A DNA stretch of 64,000 bases from Pseudomonadota bacterium (GTDB taxonomy: Bacteria; Pseudomonadota; Gammaproteobacteria; Pseudomonadales; Oceanobacteraceae). Position 1 is the stretch's first letter. Each line of letters starts with the position of its first letter. Below, piece after piece: positions 53,113 to 63,225 of the stretch. Made by a program: the position numbers and the translations under genes. Under the pieces are notes generated by a model. It did not search any database, was not told where the DNA came from, and saw only the letters and a program-made list of their open reading frames with translations. The stretch is from positions 62,001 through 126,000 of the forward strand of contig JAIXHJ010000005.1 in the NCBI GenBank assembly GCA_030145845.1, in the 5' to 3' direction.

Positions 53113-53136
53113 AAAAGCGAACAGAGGTTCGCTTTT
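53113..53136 (-). terminator. Terminator 1 downstream of tRNA-Leu
   Basis: AAAAGCGAAC / GTTCGCTTTT stem with a four-base loop followed by TTTTTC on the minus strand; ten bases past the tRNA 3' end. With terminator 2 it separates tRNA-Leu from rimP. Confidence 0.83.
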
Positions 53137-53145
53137 CCGGAAAGT

Positions 53146-53231
53146 TGGTGCGGATGGCGAGACTCGAACTCGCACGAGCTTAGCTCACCACCCCCTCAAG
53201 ATGGCGTGTCTACCAATTCCACCACATCCGC
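53146..53231 (-). tRNA. leuU: tRNA-Leu (anticodon GAG)
   Basis: 86 bases including encoded CCA. Acceptor stem GCGGATG / CATCCGC closes, the anticodon loop TTGAGGG gives GAG, and the long type II variable arm GGTGAGCTAAGCTCGTGC-like region fits leucine. Position next to secG matches E. coli leuU, which also reads CUC/CUU. It starts 16 bases past secG, so it is probably processed from the tpiA-secG transcript. Confidence 0.95.
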
Positions 53232-53247
53232 ACAAAACTGTCTGAGC

Positions 53248-53634
53248 TTAGTTGGCAGTGTCTTCCACTACCGGTTGCTCATCAGATGCGTCCAGTTCAG
53301 GCGCATCTGAAGACGGCGCGTATTCTTCCACAACTGGGGCATCCTGCTCAAGCTTTTCAATCACTTCTTCGCTGGGAATTCCCAGATCAGAGACACTTTC
53401 TGCTTTCTGGCGGGCATAAACACCCAGCGCCAGACTGGTCACAAAGAATGCGGTAGCCAGAATAGCGGTTGAACGGCTGAGGAAATTACCGGAACCGCTG
53501 CTGCCAAAAACCGTCTGCGAAGCACCACCACCAAAGGAAGCACCTGCGTCAGCACCTTTACCCTGCTGAATCATGACAAAGCCAATAATGCCCAGTGCCA
53601 GCAGAATATGAACGATCAGAATAATGGATTCCAT
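53248..53634 (-). CDS. secG: Preprotein translocase subunit SecG
   Basis: 128 residues. Two membrane helices at about 1-22 and 53-73 flank GADAGASFGGGASQTVFGSSG, the hallmark cytosolic loop. The C-terminal tail is longer and more acidic than in E. coli (110 residues). It stabilises SecYE during SecA-driven translocation and can invert topology. It is 8 bases after tpiA. Confidence 0.95.
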   Translation of the reverse strand: MESIILIVHILLALGIIGFVMIQQGKGADAGASFGGGASQTVFGSSGSGNFLSRSTAILATAFFVTSLALGVYARQKAESVSDLGIPSEEVIEKLEQDAPVVEEYAPSSDAPELDASDEQPVVEDTAN

Positions 53635-53642
53635 AAAATACC

Positions 53643-54383
53643 TTATGCCCTACAGATTCCTGCAAATTCAGTGGCATCGAGCGAAGCACCGCCGACCAGT
53701 CCACCATCAATATCCGGCTGCGAAAACAGTTCAGCCGCGTTGGCCGCTTTTACACTGCCACCATATAAAATTCGTGTTTTTTCCGCAGTATCGCGACTGA
53801 CCTTGGCCAGCTCGCTGCGAATAAAAGCGTGCATTGCCTGCGCCTGTTCCGGGGAGGCTGTCTCACCGGTACCGATGGCCCAGACAGGTTCATACGCCAC
53901 GATAATGCGCTCCCAGTCAGCGTCACTCAGCTCACTGATCAGCAGAGACAATTGTTCTGCAACAACCGACTCTTCCTTTACCGCCTTACGCTGCTCCAGG
54001 GTTTCCCCGACACAGACCACAGCCGTCAGGCCGTGACTGAGCAGCTGCCGGACTTTGGCCAGCACCTGATAGTCGGTTTCACCATACAGCTGACGTCGCT
54101 CAGAGTGGCCAACCAGCGCCATTCCGCAACCAATATCCGCCAGCATTGCCGCAGAAACTTCACCGGTAAACGCACCGGATTCTTCACTGGCAACGTTCTG
54201 CGCACCGACGACAACCTCAGTACCGCTCAGCTGCTGTCGCGCAGCACTCAGATACGGGAACGGCGGGAATACTGCCACGTCACACTCTGCTGGTAATGCT
54301 GCACGCAGACCGGCAAGAAGCTGCTCTGCCATATCAGCAGAGGCATTCATTTTCCAGTTACCGGCTACCAACAGACGACGCAT
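53643..54383 (-). CDS. tpiA: Triosephosphate isomerase
   Basis: 246 residues. Catalytic residues are visible in order: AGNWKMNASADMAEQ (Lys), GMALVGHSERRQLYGE (His near 95), IVAYEPVWAIGTGETASPEQ (Glu near 165) and ILYGGSVKAANAAEL. It interconverts dihydroxyacetone phosphate and glyceraldehyde-3-phosphate. It is followed directly by secG, a standard order. Confidence 0.97.
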   Translation of the reverse strand: MRRLLVAGNWKMNASADMAEQLLAGLRAALPAECDVAVFPPFPYLSAARQQLSGTEVVVGAQNVASEESGAFTGEVSAAMLADIGCGMALVGHSERRQLYGETDYQVLAKVRQLLSHGLTAVVCVGETLEQRKAVKEESVVAEQLSLLISELSDADWERIIVAYEPVWAIGTGETASPEQAQAMHAFIRSELAKVSRDTAEKTRILYGGSVKAANAAELFSQPDIDGGLVGGASLDATEFAGICRA

Positions 54384-54445
54384 GAGACTCCCCGAATTTC
54401 AAAGAGCGCAGATACTATCTAAGAAGCCCCTCTGAGACAAGCGCC

Positions 54446-55780
54446 TCAGGACAACACCCGGCTGACCACCGACGCCAGTTCCCGCGCCATGGTATCCACC
54501 AGCGTGGCATCTTCGCCTTCAACCATCACCCGCACTACCGGCTCGGTACCGGATGGCCGCAGCAGTACCCGCCCCCGTCCGGCCAGTGCTTCCTCGGTGG
54601 ATTTCACCGCCGCGGTAATTTCCGGCAGACTCATCACATCCACGTCGCGCGCGCGCTGCACATTAATCATCACCTGTGGCATACGGGTCATCCGCTGCTG
54701 CCACTCACTGAGCGAAGTACCACTGTCCTGCAACGCCTGCAGTACCTGCAGGGCAGCAACAATACCATCACCGGTCGTGTTGGCATCCAGACACAGCAGA
54801 TGACCGGATGACTCACCGCCATAGCGCCAGCCCTGCTCATTCAGCATCTGCAGCACATAACGGTCACCGACCTTGGCGCGCAGAAAATCAATACCCTGAT
54901 CCTTCAGCCCCAACTCCAGACCGAGATTGCTCATCAGTGTACCGACCACACCACCGTCAAGGCGGCCACTGGCCTTGGCATGACTGGCGATGATGTACAG
55001 CAGCTGATCGCCATCCAGCAGCTCACCGCGATCGTCAACCATCATCACGCGGTCGCCATCACCGTCAAATGCAATACCCAGGTCGGCTTTGGCTTCCAGC
55101 ACTCTGGCCTGCAGTGCTGCCGGCGAGGTCGACCCGACTTCATCGTTAATATTCAGACCATCCGGCTGTGCGCCGATGGTAATCACACTGGCCCCCAGCT
55201 CAGAAAACACCAGCGGCGCAATCTGATAGGTAGCACCATGGGCACAGTCGAGCACAATTTTCAGTCCACGCAGATTCAGCGAGTTCACGGTGCCCTTACA
55301 GAATTCGGTATAGCGGCCGGCGGCATCATTGATACGCCGCGCCTTGCCCAGCGCCGCAGAATCAACACAGGTCATGGGCTGATCCAGCCAGGATTCAATC
55401 GCCAGCTCGGTTTCATCCGGCAGCTTCTGACCATCCGCGGAGAAAAACTTGATGCCATTATCGTAAAACGGATTGTGCGATGCACTGATTACAATACCGG
55501 CCTGAGCACGGAATGTACGGGTCAGATAAGCAATCCCCGGTGTCGGGATCGGCCCCAACAGACCAATGTCCACACCAGCCGCCGACAACCCGGCTTCCAG
55601 CGCGGACTCAAACATATAACCCGAGATACGGGTGTCCTTGCCAATCAGAATCTGGCTTTTGCCCTGTTGCGCAAACACCTTACCGGCCGCCCAGCCCAGC
55701 TTCATCACAAATTCAGGGGTAATCGGGTATTCACCCACGCGGCCACGGACACCATCCGTGCCAAAATACTTTCTAGACAT
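54446..55780 (-). CDS. glmM: Phosphoglucosamine mutase
   Basis: 444 residues. [19 protein letters not shown] opens the protein, the phosphoserine loop is [20 protein letters not shown] near 100, metal binding is [15 protein letters not shown] near 240, sugar binding [19 protein letters not shown] near 325, and phosphate binding [15 protein letters not shown] near 410. It makes glucosamine-1-phosphate for peptidoglycan and LPS. It overlaps the folP stop by 8 bases, a conserved arrangement. Confidence 0.97.
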   Translation of the reverse strand: MSRKYFGTDGVRGRVGEYPITPEFVMKLGWAAGKVFAQQGKSQILIGKDTRISGYMFESALEAGLSAAGVDIGLLGPIPTPGIAYLTRTFRAQAGIVISASHNPFYDNGIKFFSADGQKLPDETELAIESWLDQPMTCVDSAALGKARRINDAAGRYTEFCKGTVNSLNLRGLKIVLDCAHGATYQIAPLVFSELGASVITIGAQPDGLNINDEVGSTSPAALQARVLEAKADLGIAFDGDGDRVMMVDDRGELLDGDQLLYIIASHAKASGRLDGGVVGTLMSNLGLELGLKDQGIDFLRAKVGDRYVLQMLNEQGWRYGGESSGHLLCLDANTTGDGIVAALQVLQALQDSGTSLSEWQQRMTRMPQVMINVQRARDVDVMSLPEITAAVKSTEEALAGRGRVLLRPSGTEPVVRVMVEGEDATLVDTMARELASVVSRVLS

Positions 55781-56630
55781 TTCCTTCCCTCTGAGTGGCG
55801 ATCACCACATTCAGCGCTTCAACGGTTTGTTTAACGTCGTGCACACGCACAATATTCGCTCCTTTCTGTGCGCAGATCACTGCCGCAGTGACACTGCCGC
55901 TTACCCGGTCTGCGGCATCGCCTGCTCCGGTCGCCTGACCGATCATGCGCTTACGCGACAAGCCGGTCAGCAACGGCAGACCAAACGACTGCAGTTCCTG
56001 CAGCCGGTTAAGCAGACGGTAGTTATGCGCAAAGGTTTTGCCAAAGCCGAACCCCGGGTCCAGCAGCAGGCGGGAACGTTCGATTCCACCCAACACACAA
56101 CGATCAATATGTTGCTGCAGGAAATCGCTGACCGCTTCCTCAATCGGCACCTCATAATGCGGCGCCTGCTGCATCACCTGCGGCTCACCATTCATGTGCA
56201 TGATACAGACCGGCAGACCCGTTGCTGCCGCCGCGGCCAGCGCGCCCTCCCGGGTCAGGGAACGGACATCATTGATCAGATGTGCCCCGGCGCGGGCGCT
56301 TTCACGCATCACTGCGGCATTACTGGTATCCACCGAAACAACCACATCAAAGCGCGACGCAATGGCTTCCACCACCGGTATCACGCGCGCCAGTTCTTCA
56401 TCCTCCGACACCGGATCAGCGCCCGGCCGGGTCGATTCACCACCAATATCAATGAGGTAAGCACCGTCAGTGAGCATCTGCCCGGCATGACGCAGGGCCG
56501 TATCCAGAGAGTTATAGCGTCCGCCGTCAGAGAACGAATCCGGCGTTACGTTCAGAATCCCCATTACCCGGGGGACCGACAGGTCAAGCTGCCGGTTGCC
56601 ACAGATCAGTTTCACACTTATATCCGTCAT
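55773..56630 (-). CDS. folP: Dihydropteroate synthase
   Basis: 285 residues. [18 protein letters not shown] and [20 protein letters not shown] at the N-terminus, [37 protein letters not shown] and [19 protein letters not shown] match DHPS. It condenses pABA with hydroxymethyldihydropterin pyrophosphate in folate synthesis, the sulfonamide target. The C-terminal [20 protein letters not shown] is intact. Confidence 0.97.
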   Translation of the reverse strand: MTDISVKLICGNRQLDLSVPRVMGILNVTPDSFSDGGRYNSLDTALRHAGQMLTDGAYLIDIGGESTRPGADPVSEDEELARVIPVVEAIASRFDVVVSVDTSNAAVMRESARAGAHLINDVRSLTREGALAAAAATGLPVCIMHMNGEPQVMQQAPHYEVPIEEAVSDFLQQHIDRCVLGGIERSRLLLDPGFGFGKTFAHNYRLLNRLQELQSFGLPLLTGLSRKRMIGQATGAGDAADRVSGSVTAAVICAQKGANIVRVHDVKQTVEALNVVIATQREGNV

Positions 56631-56645
56631 AAATCAGAGAAAACG

Positions 56646-56671
56646 AAAAAAGCGGCCGCAGCCGCTTTTTT
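56646..56671 (-). terminator. Hairpin between ftsH and folP
   Basis: AAAAAAGCGGC-CGCA-GCCGCTTTTTT, 23 bases past the ftsH stop. Strong stem with A/T flanks; suggests folP also has its own start or that read-through is partial. Confidence 0.85.
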
Positions 56672-56694
56672 CAGGGAATCAGAGCAGGATACGG

Positions 56695-58623
56695 TCAGTT
56701 ATTTTCACCAGCCGTATCACCCACAGCATCATCATCCGGGTCGCGGGTCATGTCCCGGCTTTCTTCCGCCGGTGCCGACGGGCCTGAATCACTGTTGTTA
56801 TCAGACCAGGTCTTCGGTGGACGTGGTTTTTTCCCCGCCATAATGTCATCAATCTGATCGCTGTCGATGGTTTCATATTCCATCAGTGCGTCTTTCATGA
56901 GTTCCAGTTTGTCGCGGTTATCTTCCAGAATCTGCTTGGCGCGCTGATAACAGCTGTCGAGCAGGCCTTTCACTTCAGAGTCAATCAGGCGTGCCGTTTC
57001 ATCCGAAAGGTGAGACAGCTGGCCACCACCGGAATTGCCGAGATAACCATTCTGTTCTTCTTCACTGTACAGCTGTGCGCCCAGTTTCTCTGACAGCCCC
57101 CATTTGGTCACGTAGTTACGTGCATATTTGGTGGCGCGCTCAATATCATTGGATGCACCGGTCGTCACACCGTCTTTACCCAGTGTCATTTCTTCCGCGA
57201 TACGGCCGCCGTACAGCGAGCAGATATTACTTTCGATACCACGCTTACTGATGGAATGACGGTCTTCTTCCGGCAGGAACATAGTCACACCCAGCGCACG
57301 GCCGCGCGGGATAATCGACACCTTATAAACCGGATCATGTTCCGGCACCACACGGCCGACGATCGCGTGGCCGGCTTCGTGGTAAGCCGTATTTTCTTTC
57401 TCTTTCTCCGACATCACCATGGTCTTACGTTCGGCGCCCATCAGGATCTTATCCTTGGCTTTCTCGAACTCTTCCATGGTTACCAGATTACGGTTGGCAC
57501 GCGCGGCAAACAACGCCGCCTCGTTCACCAGGTTAGCCAGATCTGCCCCGGAGAAACCGGGCGTACCGCGGGCAATAATGGATGCATTCACATCATCAGC
57601 CACCGGTACTTTGCGCATATGCACACCCAGAATCTGCTCACGGCCACGGATATCCGGCAGACCGACCACAACCTGACGGTCAAAACGACCCGGACGCAGC
57701 AGAGCAGGATCAAGAACATCCGGACGGTTGGTCGCCGCAATCACAATAATGCCGTCATTAACCTCAAAACCGTCCATTTCAACCAGCAACTGGTTCAGGG
57801 TCTGTTCACGCTCATCGTTACCGCCGCCGATACCAACGCCACGGGAACGGCCCACAGCGTCGATTTCGTCAATAAAGATGATACACGGCGCCTGCTTCTT
57901 CGCCTGATCGAACATATCGCGCACACGGGATGCACCGACACCAACGAACATTTCAACGAAGTCAGAACCGGAAATAGAGAAGAAAGGCACACGGGCTTCG
58001 CCGGCAATGGCTTTGGCCAGCAGGGTTTTACCGGTACCGGGCTGGCCCACCATCAGTACACCGCGCGGAATCTTACCGCCGAGGCGCTGGTATTTGCCCG
58101 GGTCACGCAGGAATTCAACCAGCTCTTTCACATCTTCTTTGGCTTCGTCACAGCCGGCGACGTCTTCAAAGGTGGTTTTGATCTGGTCTTCACTGAGCAG
58201 TTTGGCTTTGCTTTTGCCGAATGCCATCGGACCGCCACGGCCGGAGCCACCGCCCTGCATCTGGCGCATAAACAGCATAAATACGGCAATAATGATCAGA
58301 ATCGGCAGCGATGCCAGCAGCAGCTGGGTAAAGAAGCCCTGCTTCTCTGGTTTCTCGCCCACCACCTGAACATGATTATTCAGCAACGTGTCCATGAGTT
58401 TGTCATCATAGACAGGTAATACAGTTTCAAAGGCTTCACCGCTGCTGCCCACACCGGTAATGCTCTGCCCTGAAATTGTGACACGCTCAACCTGACCGCT
58501 TTCCACCGCGGTAATGAACTCAGAGTAGGACAGCTCTTTGCCATGCCCGACGTTCTGAAAATTGTTGAACACCATCATCAGAACAGCGGCAATCACTGCC
58601 CACAGTATGAAATTCTTTGCCAT
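56695..58623 (-). CDS. ftsH: ATP-dependent zinc metalloprotease FtsH
   Basis: 642 residues from ATG 58623 (E. coli 644); a longer upstream frame is not family-like. [20 protein letters not shown] is the first transmembrane helix and a second lies near 105-125, leaving a small periplasmic domain. The AAA ATPase has [18 protein letters not shown] near 200, [15 protein letters not shown] and the [16 protein letters not shown]; zinc motif [17 protein letters not shown] near 415. It degrades membrane proteins, sigma32 and LpxC. Confidence 0.97.
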   Translation of the reverse strand: MAKNFILWAVIAAVLMMVFNNFQNVGHGKELSYSEFITAVESGQVERVTISGQSITGVGSSGEAFETVLPVYDDKLMDTLLNNHVQVVGEKPEKQGFFTQLLLASLPILIIIAVFMLFMRQMQGGGSGRGGPMAFGKSKAKLLSEDQIKTTFEDVAGCDEAKEDVKELVEFLRDPGKYQRLGGKIPRGVLMVGQPGTGKTLLAKAIAGEARVPFFSISGSDFVEMFVGVGASRVRDMFDQAKKQAPCIIFIDEIDAVGRSRGVGIGGGNDEREQTLNQLLVEMDGFEVNDGIIVIAATNRPDVLDPALLRPGRFDRQVVVGLPDIRGREQILGVHMRKVPVADDVNASIIARGTPGFSGADLANLVNEAALFAARANRNLVTMEEFEKAKDKILMGAERKTMVMSEKEKENTAYHEAGHAIVGRVVPEHDPVYKVSIIPRGRALGVTMFLPEEDRHSISKRGIESNICSLYGGRIAEEMTLGKDGVTTGASNDIERATKYARNYVTKWGLSEKLGAQLYSEEEQNGYLGNSGGGQLSHLSDETARLIDSEVKGLLDSCYQRAKQILEDNRDKLELMKDALMEYETIDSDQIDDIMAGKKPRPPKTWSDNNSDSGPSAPAEESRDMTRDPDDDAVGDTAGENN

Positions 58624-58703
58624 ATCCGGCACCACCTCACTGGCTGTGGTTGTCAGGTTCTGTCCCGACAACCCGTCTTTTAGCTTAGCTTAGCAAGCAA
58701 TGG

Positions 58704-59324
58704 CTAAGCCCGGAAACCTTTACCAACCACATAAACCTCCTTGGAACGCGCCCGGGAGGCCTTGGGTTTACGAATCATTACTTTCGAGAAGGATGATCTG
58801 AGCTCTTTTATGTACTCATCAAACCCTTCTCCCTGGAATACTTTCGCCACAAACTGGCCGTTTGGCTTCAGCACCTGGCGGGCCATATCCAGCGCCAGCT
58901 CCACCAGATACATGGAACCAGGCTGATCAATAGAGGCCACTCCACTCATATTGGGGGCCATATCAGAAATTACAAGGTCCACCAGCCGGCCATCGACAAC
59001 CGCCATCAGCTCATCAAAGACAGATTCTTCCGTAAAGTCACCCTGAATGAAATTAACATCCTCTATCGGGTCCATTGGCAGAATGTCCGAAGCAATAATG
59101 ACACCACTGCCATTCAGCCGCCGTGTGACCACCTGCGACCAGCCCCCCGGAGCAGCACCCAGGTCAATCACCGTCATACCCGGTTTCAGGAGCTTATCTT
59201 TTTCATCGAGTTCAATCAGCTTGTAACTGGCCCGGGTACGGTAGCCATCCTGCTGGGCTTTCTGGACGTAAACGTCATCAACATGCTCTTTCAGCCAGTC
59301 TGCACTGGTTTTTGAACGCGCCAT
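58704..59324 (-). CDS. rlmE: 23S rRNA (uridine2552-2'-O)-methyltransferase
   Basis: 206 residues. SAM-binding [20 protein letters not shown] near residue 56, [20 protein letters not shown] near 120, and the later [17 protein letters not shown]. The K-D-K-E tetrad expected for this 2'-O-methyltransferase fits these blocks and the final [10 protein letters not shown]. It acts on helix 92 in a late 50S step and lies just before ftsH as usual. Confidence 0.97.
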   Translation of the reverse strand: MARSKTSADWLKEHVDDVYVQKAQQDGYRTRASYKLIELDEKDKLLKPGMTVIDLGAAPGGWSQVVTRRLNGSGVIIASDILPMDPIEDVNFIQGDFTEESVFDELMAVVDGRLVDLVISDMAPNMSGVASIDQPGSMYLVELALDMARQVLKPNGQFVAKVFQGEGFDEYIKELRSSFSKVMIRKPKASRARSKEVYVVGKGFRA

Positions 59325-59426
59325 GCGGGTTCCTGCTCAAAGGTTAGGTATACTAGGTTCTGATTCCGCAGTGAATGGCTGCAGACCCGTAATTCTACCA
59401 TCGAACAACTGAGCTTCCGAACATCT

Positions 59427-59729
59427 ATGCCATTATCGAATGAACAGAAAAAAGCCTACCGCGCCATCGGTCACACCCTGAACCCGATTGTGACGGTTGC
59501 CAGTAACGGCCTGACCCAGGCAGTCATTGATGAGCTGAACCGCGCACTCGACGACCACGAGCTGATCAAAATTAAAATCTCTGTCGGCGACCGCGAGGTC
59601 AAAAAGGCGGTGATTGCTGAAATCCTGCGTATTACTGGCGCCGAGATGCCGCAGCAGATCGGCAATACCGCCCTGCTGCTGCGCCTCAATCCGAAAGCCA
59701 AAGCGGCACTGTCGAACCTGAAGCGCTGA
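59427..59729 (+). CDS. yhbY: Ribosome assembly RNA-binding protein YhbY
   Basis: 100 residues, one CRM domain: AYRAIGHTLNPIVTVASNGL and TQAVIDELNRALDDHELIKI form the first half with the GNG-like SNGLT loop, and NTALLLRLNPKAKAALSNLK the C-terminal helix. It associates with pre-50S particles. It is divergent from rlmE-ftsH, the usual order. Confidence 0.95.
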   Translation: MPLSNEQKKAYRAIGHTLNPIVTVASNGLTQAVIDELNRALDDHELIKIKISVGDREVKKAVIAEILRITGAEMPQQIGNTALLLRLNPKAKAALSNLKR

Positions 59730-60104
59730 TCAGCGCCGGTCCCGGTGCAGAACCGAGACCGGGGCCATCAGCAACCAGATCAGCCCCAGCACCGATAAGG
59801 CATGCAGCAGCATCATCTGCAGCTTCCACCAGGGCAGCAGTGCAAAATACATCAGTGACAGCAGAATCATGACCAGCAGCAGCTGAACCGGCGTTTCACG
59901 CCAGTGCAGCACGCCTGCCATCAGCGCCAGCATGAACATCAGGACACCACAGATCACACCCAGCCCGACCATCACATGCATGACCTCAATGCCGTGCTGA
60001 GGGAAAAAGCCGCGCTGCTCCAGCAGCGGACGCACCAGATAAGCACATACCCACAGACCACCAAGCCAGAAAGTCCGCAACAAAATCAGATAATGGCTGG
60101 TCAT
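59730..60104 (-). CDS. DUF4149-like four-helix membrane protein
   Basis: 124 residues with four hydrophobic segments near 5-24, 43-65, 72-90 and 95-115. The opening LRTFWLGGLWVCAYLVRPLL and the central VMHVMVGLGVICGVLMFM resemble the DUF4149 (TMEM205-like) group that often sits near yhbY. Function is unknown. The stop directly abuts the yhbY stop on the opposite strand. Confidence 0.75.
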   Translation of the reverse strand: MTSHYLILLRTFWLGGLWVCAYLVRPLLEQRGFFPQHGIEVMHVMVGLGVICGVLMFMLALMAGVLHWRETPVQLLLVMILLSLMYFALLPWWKLQMMLLHALSVLGLIWLLMAPVSVLHRDRR

Positions 60105-60211
60105 AACAACACCCTGAAACCGGTCACAACTGACAGCTTACACCAACAGGTAACTGGAAGAACGGCCGTTTTCCGGTGATAATGTCGAAAAAATCAAGGT
60201 TTGCACTGCAC

Positions 60212-61333
60212 ATGTCCGATATCGTCATCTCCGGCTCCGGCCTCTATATTCCGCCTTACACCGTCACCAACGATGAGCTGGTCGACGCCTACAATGCCTA
60301 CGTAAATCAGTTCAATGCCGATAATGCTGCCGCGATCGGGGCCGGTGAAATCAACGCCCTGCCGCTGTCGAGCAGCGAATTCATTGAAAAGGCGTCCGGC
60401 ATCAAGGCCCGTTATGCCATGCATAAAGACGGCATGCTGGACACTGAACGCATGAAGCCTTCATTCCCCCCGTGCTACGAAGGCGATGAGCCTGAGGTTG
60501 TCACCATGGGGCTGGGTGCCGCACGCGAAGCCATGGAACGGGCCGGTAAAAAACCGGAAGATATCGACATGTTGATCGTGGCGACCACCAACCATCAGCG
60601 TCCTTACCCGTCAATCGCGGTGGAAATTCAGCAGAAACTCGGTATTCAGCAGGGCTTTGCCTATGACATGGGCATTGCCTGTTCATCCGCCACCTTTGGC
60701 CTGATTTCCGCTTACGCCTCGGTGAAAGCCGGTCTGGCGAAATGCGCTCTGGTGGTTAACCCGGAATTTGCCACCCCGCAGGTTAATCTGAAGTCACGCG
60801 ACAGCCACTTTATTTTCGGTGATGGCGCGACCGCTGCCGTGATTGAAACCACGGACACCTGTAACCCGCAGAATGCTTTCCGCATCCTGCACACCAAGCA
60901 GTTCACTCAGTTCTCCGACAATATCCGTTGTGATGGTAACTACACCGATCATTGCTTCGATGAACTGCCGGAATCCCGCCCCTTTTTCCAACAACAGGGC
61001 AAGCGCGTCTTCAAAGAGCTGTTGCCACTGGTCACCAACTTCATTGAGGGACAGCTGGAAGAAAACCAGCTGACTGCCAGCGACCTCAAACGTATGTGGC
61101 TGCACCAGGCAAACGTCAACATGAACATGTTTGCAGTGAAAAAGCTGCTGGGCCGCCTGCCGGAAGGCAACGAAGCACCGGTGGTGCTGGATGAATTTGC
61201 CAACGTGGCATCCTCCGGTTCCGTCATTGCCTTCCACCGCTATCAGGACGACTTCAGCCCTGGTGACAAAGGCCTGATCTGTTCCTTTGGTGCCGGCTAC
61301 TCCATCGGCAGCCTGCTGGTCGAAAAGCTCTGA
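60212..61333 (+). CDS. Beta-ketoacyl-ACP synthase III-like protein
   Basis: 373 residues from ATG 60212; an ATG at 60182 and a GTG at 60176 are alternative starts. MSDIVISGSGLYIPPYTVTN is FabH-like. The Cys is in DMGIACSSATFGLISAYASV near residue 155, the His in MWLHQANVNMNMFAVKKLLG near 293, and the third catalytic position in EFANVASSGSVIAFHRY, where FabH has Asn in GNTSAAS-type sequence; here the Asn is N-V-A-S. Length exceeds canonical FabH (317). Its neighbour fabA suggests lipid synthesis, with a KAS III or FabY-like initiation role. Confidence 0.82.
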   Translation: MSDIVISGSGLYIPPYTVTNDELVDAYNAYVNQFNADNAAAIGAGEINALPLSSSEFIEKASGIKARYAMHKDGMLDTERMKPSFPPCYEGDEPEVVTMGLGAAREAMERAGKKPEDIDMLIVATTNHQRPYPSIAVEIQQKLGIQQGFAYDMGIACSSATFGLISAYASVKAGLAKCALVVNPEFATPQVNLKSRDSHFIFGDGATAAVIETTDTCNPQNAFRILHTKQFTQFSDNIRCDGNYTDHCFDELPESRPFFQQQGKRVFKELLPLVTNFIEGQLEENQLTASDLKRMWLHQANVNMNMFAVKKLLGRLPEGNEAPVVLDEFANVASSGSVIAFHRYQDDFSPGDKGLICSFGAGYSIGSLLVEKL

Positions 61334-61475
61334 TCTGACAGACTGCGGCCAGGGAAGGCCCGCAGATCTGATTTGTTCCTTTTTTTCAAAAAACCTTCAT
61401 TAGCCAAGGCACTGCAATTGTGTCACTGTGCCGTCATACTCCCCTGAAACAGAACAGAAAAACCGAGGAATTGGC

Positions 61476-61991
61476 ATGACCCGCCAGCACAGCTACAACC
61501 GTGATGAATTACTGGCCTGCGGCCACGGCGAATTATTTGGCGAAGGTAACGCCCGGCTGCCATTACCGAACATGCTGATGATGGACCGTATCGCCGTCAT
61601 CAGCGATGAAGGCGGAAAATACGGCAAAGGCGAGATTGTTGCCGAACTGGATATTAATCCCTCACTCTGGTTCTTCGACTGCCATTTTGAAACAGACCCG
61701 GTCATGCCCGGCTGTCTTGGTCTGGATGCCATGTGGCAACTGGTTGGTTTCTATCTGGGCTGGCGCGGCAATCCTGGCCGCGGCCGGGCCCTGGGCTGTG
61801 GCGAGGTAAAATTCCGCGGCCAGGTGCTGCCAACCGCCAAGACGGTTACCTACCGCATCAGCATCAAGCGCGTAATGGAGCAGAAACTGATCATGGGCAT
61901 TGCCGATGCAGTCATGGAAGTCGACGGTAAAGAAATTTACTGGGCTAACGACCTGCGTGTCGGCCTGTTCACCTCAACAGAAGACTTCTGA
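61476..61991 (+). CDS. fabA: 3-hydroxydecanoyl-ACP dehydratase/isomerase
   Basis: 171 residues from ATG 61476 behind GAGGAATT (E. coli 172). The catalytic His lies in [20 protein letters not shown] near residue 70, and [20 protein letters not shown] follows. It dehydrates and isomerises 3-hydroxydecanoyl-ACP to make the cis double bond of unsaturated fatty acids. In most bacteria fabB is adjacent; here a KAS III-like gene precedes it and a thioesterase follows. No sequence-evident FabR site was found. Confidence 0.96.
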   Translation: MTRQHSYNRDELLACGHGELFGEGNARLPLPNMLMMDRIAVISDEGGKYGKGEIVAELDINPSLWFFDCHFETDPVMPGCLGLDAMWQLVGFYLGWRGNPGRGRALGCGEVKFRGQVLPTAKTVTYRISIKRVMEQKLIMGIADAVMEVDGKEIYWANDLRVGLFTSTEDF

Positions 61992-62117
61992 TCCCCTGCC
62001 ACACCATCGTCAGATTTGTCTCAACGAACATCAGGCTATTGCCACAATAGCCTGATTTTCCTGCCTTCCCCGGCAAATTCCGTTAAACTTGTGCGACCAA
62101 AGTCTGAGGAAAGCATT

Positions 62118-62639
62118 GTGGGACAAAGTATTCAGACGGAAATGACCGAACTGGTCACTCCGGATATGGCCAATTTTTCCGGCAAGATGCACGGTGGCGA
62201 ACTGCTGAAACTGCTGGATAAAGTCGCCTATACCTGCGCGATGCGCTACAGCGGACATTACGCCGTTACCCTGTCAGTCGATAACGTGCTTTTTAAAGAG
62301 CCGATTTACATCGGCGAGCTGATTACCTGCCTGGCCATGGTGAATTACACCGGTAACACATCGATGGAAATCGGCATTAAAGTGGTTGCCGAGAACATCA
62401 AACAGAAAACCGTGCGTCACACCCACTCCTGCTATTTCACCATGGTGGCCATGGCTGATGACGGCCGCCCGACACCGGTTCCAAAGCTCGAACTGAATGA
62501 TGAAGTTCAGATCCGCCGCTGGAACAAAGCCCTGAAACGCCGTGAAGCCCAGCGCCGGCTGCAGGCCATGCTGAAATCCATTGAGCGTGAAGATGACAAC
62601 GAAGACTATGAAGACCTGCCACTGATTCCCTGCCCCTGA
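62118..62639 (+). CDS. Acyl-CoA thioesterase, hotdog fold (YciA-like)
   Basis: 173 residues from GTG 62118 behind GAGGAAAG. MANFSGKMHGGELLKLLDKV with the Asn and catalytic Asp (D in LLDKV) and YAVTLSVDNVLFKEPIYIGE are typical of YciA/cytosolic acyl-CoA thioesterases. The hotdog core continues LAMVNYTGNTSMEIGIKVVA and SCYFTMVAMADDGRPTPVP. A basic, helical C-terminal extension (KRREAQRRLQAMLK) follows. It may limit acyl-CoA build-up; with the next-door fabA, fatty-acid balance is an attractive role. Confidence 0.88.
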   Translation: MGQSIQTEMTELVTPDMANFSGKMHGGELLKLLDKVAYTCAMRYSGHYAVTLSVDNVLFKEPIYIGELITCLAMVNYTGNTSMEIGIKVVAENIKQKTVRHTHSCYFTMVAMADDGRPTPVPKLELNDEVQIRRWNKALKRREAQRRLQAMLKSIEREDDNEDYEDLPLIPCP

Positions 62640-62670
62640 AAGGCACTCTCTTAACAGAAACAGCAGGCAT

Positions 62671-62700
62671 AAAAAAACCGCGCCAGGGCGCGGTTTTTTT
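62671..62700. terminator. Bidirectional terminator between thioesterase and greA
   Basis: AAAAAAACCGCGCC / GGCGCGGTTTTTTT with a two- to three-base loop in the convergent space. Confidence 0.9.
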
Positions 62701-62716
62701 ATGCCTCAGACAAAGC

Positions 62717-63193
62717 TCAGATATGCTGCACTTCGTCGATTTCGTACTCAACCATACCACTCGGAATTTTAACGGCAACCACGTCGCCTTCTTCCTTACC
62801 GATCAGGGCACGGGCAATCGGGGATGAAATGGAAATACGGTTATTTTTGATATCCGCTTCATCGTCACCCACGATTTTGTACTGCACTTCTTCGTCAGTA
62901 TCCACATTGATAATACGCACGGTGGTACCGAACAGAACTTTGCCGGTGTGCGGGATGGTTTTGATATCGATGACCTGGGAATTGGAAAGTTTCCCTTCAA
63001 TTTCCTGAATACGGCCTTCGATAAATCCCTGCTGCTCACGGGCAGCATGATATTCGGCATTTTCTTTCAGATCACCATGCTCGCGCGCTTCGGCAATTGC
63101 GGCAATGACCTGCGGACGTTCGACAGTTTTCAGTTGCTGCAGCTCATCACGCAGCGCCTTTTCACCCTCGATGGTCATCGGAAATTTCTGCAT
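62717..63193 (-). CDS. greA: Transcription elongation factor GreA
   Basis: 158 residues. The N-terminal coiled coil has the catalytic acidic tip as [20 protein letters not shown] near residues 37-56, the C-terminal FKBP-like domain ends [22 protein letters not shown]. It rescues backtracked RNA polymerase by stimulating cleavage. It is 32 bases after the carB stop. Confidence 0.97.
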   Translation of the reverse strand: MQKFPMTIEGEKALRDELQQLKTVERPQVIAAIAEAREHGDLKENAEYHAAREQQGFIEGRIQEIEGKLSNSQVIDIKTIPHTGKVLFGTTVRIINVDTDEEVQYKIVGDDEADIKNNRISISSPIARALIGKEEGDVVAVKIPSGMVEYEIDEVQHI

Positions 63194-63225
63194 AGCGCTC
63201 GGACTCCTTGGTTATTGCATGCGAC

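Noticed and set aside
57256..58419. Long plus-strand frame opposite ftsH
   Set aside because: Antisense shadow with histidine/arginine-rich translation and no ribosome site.
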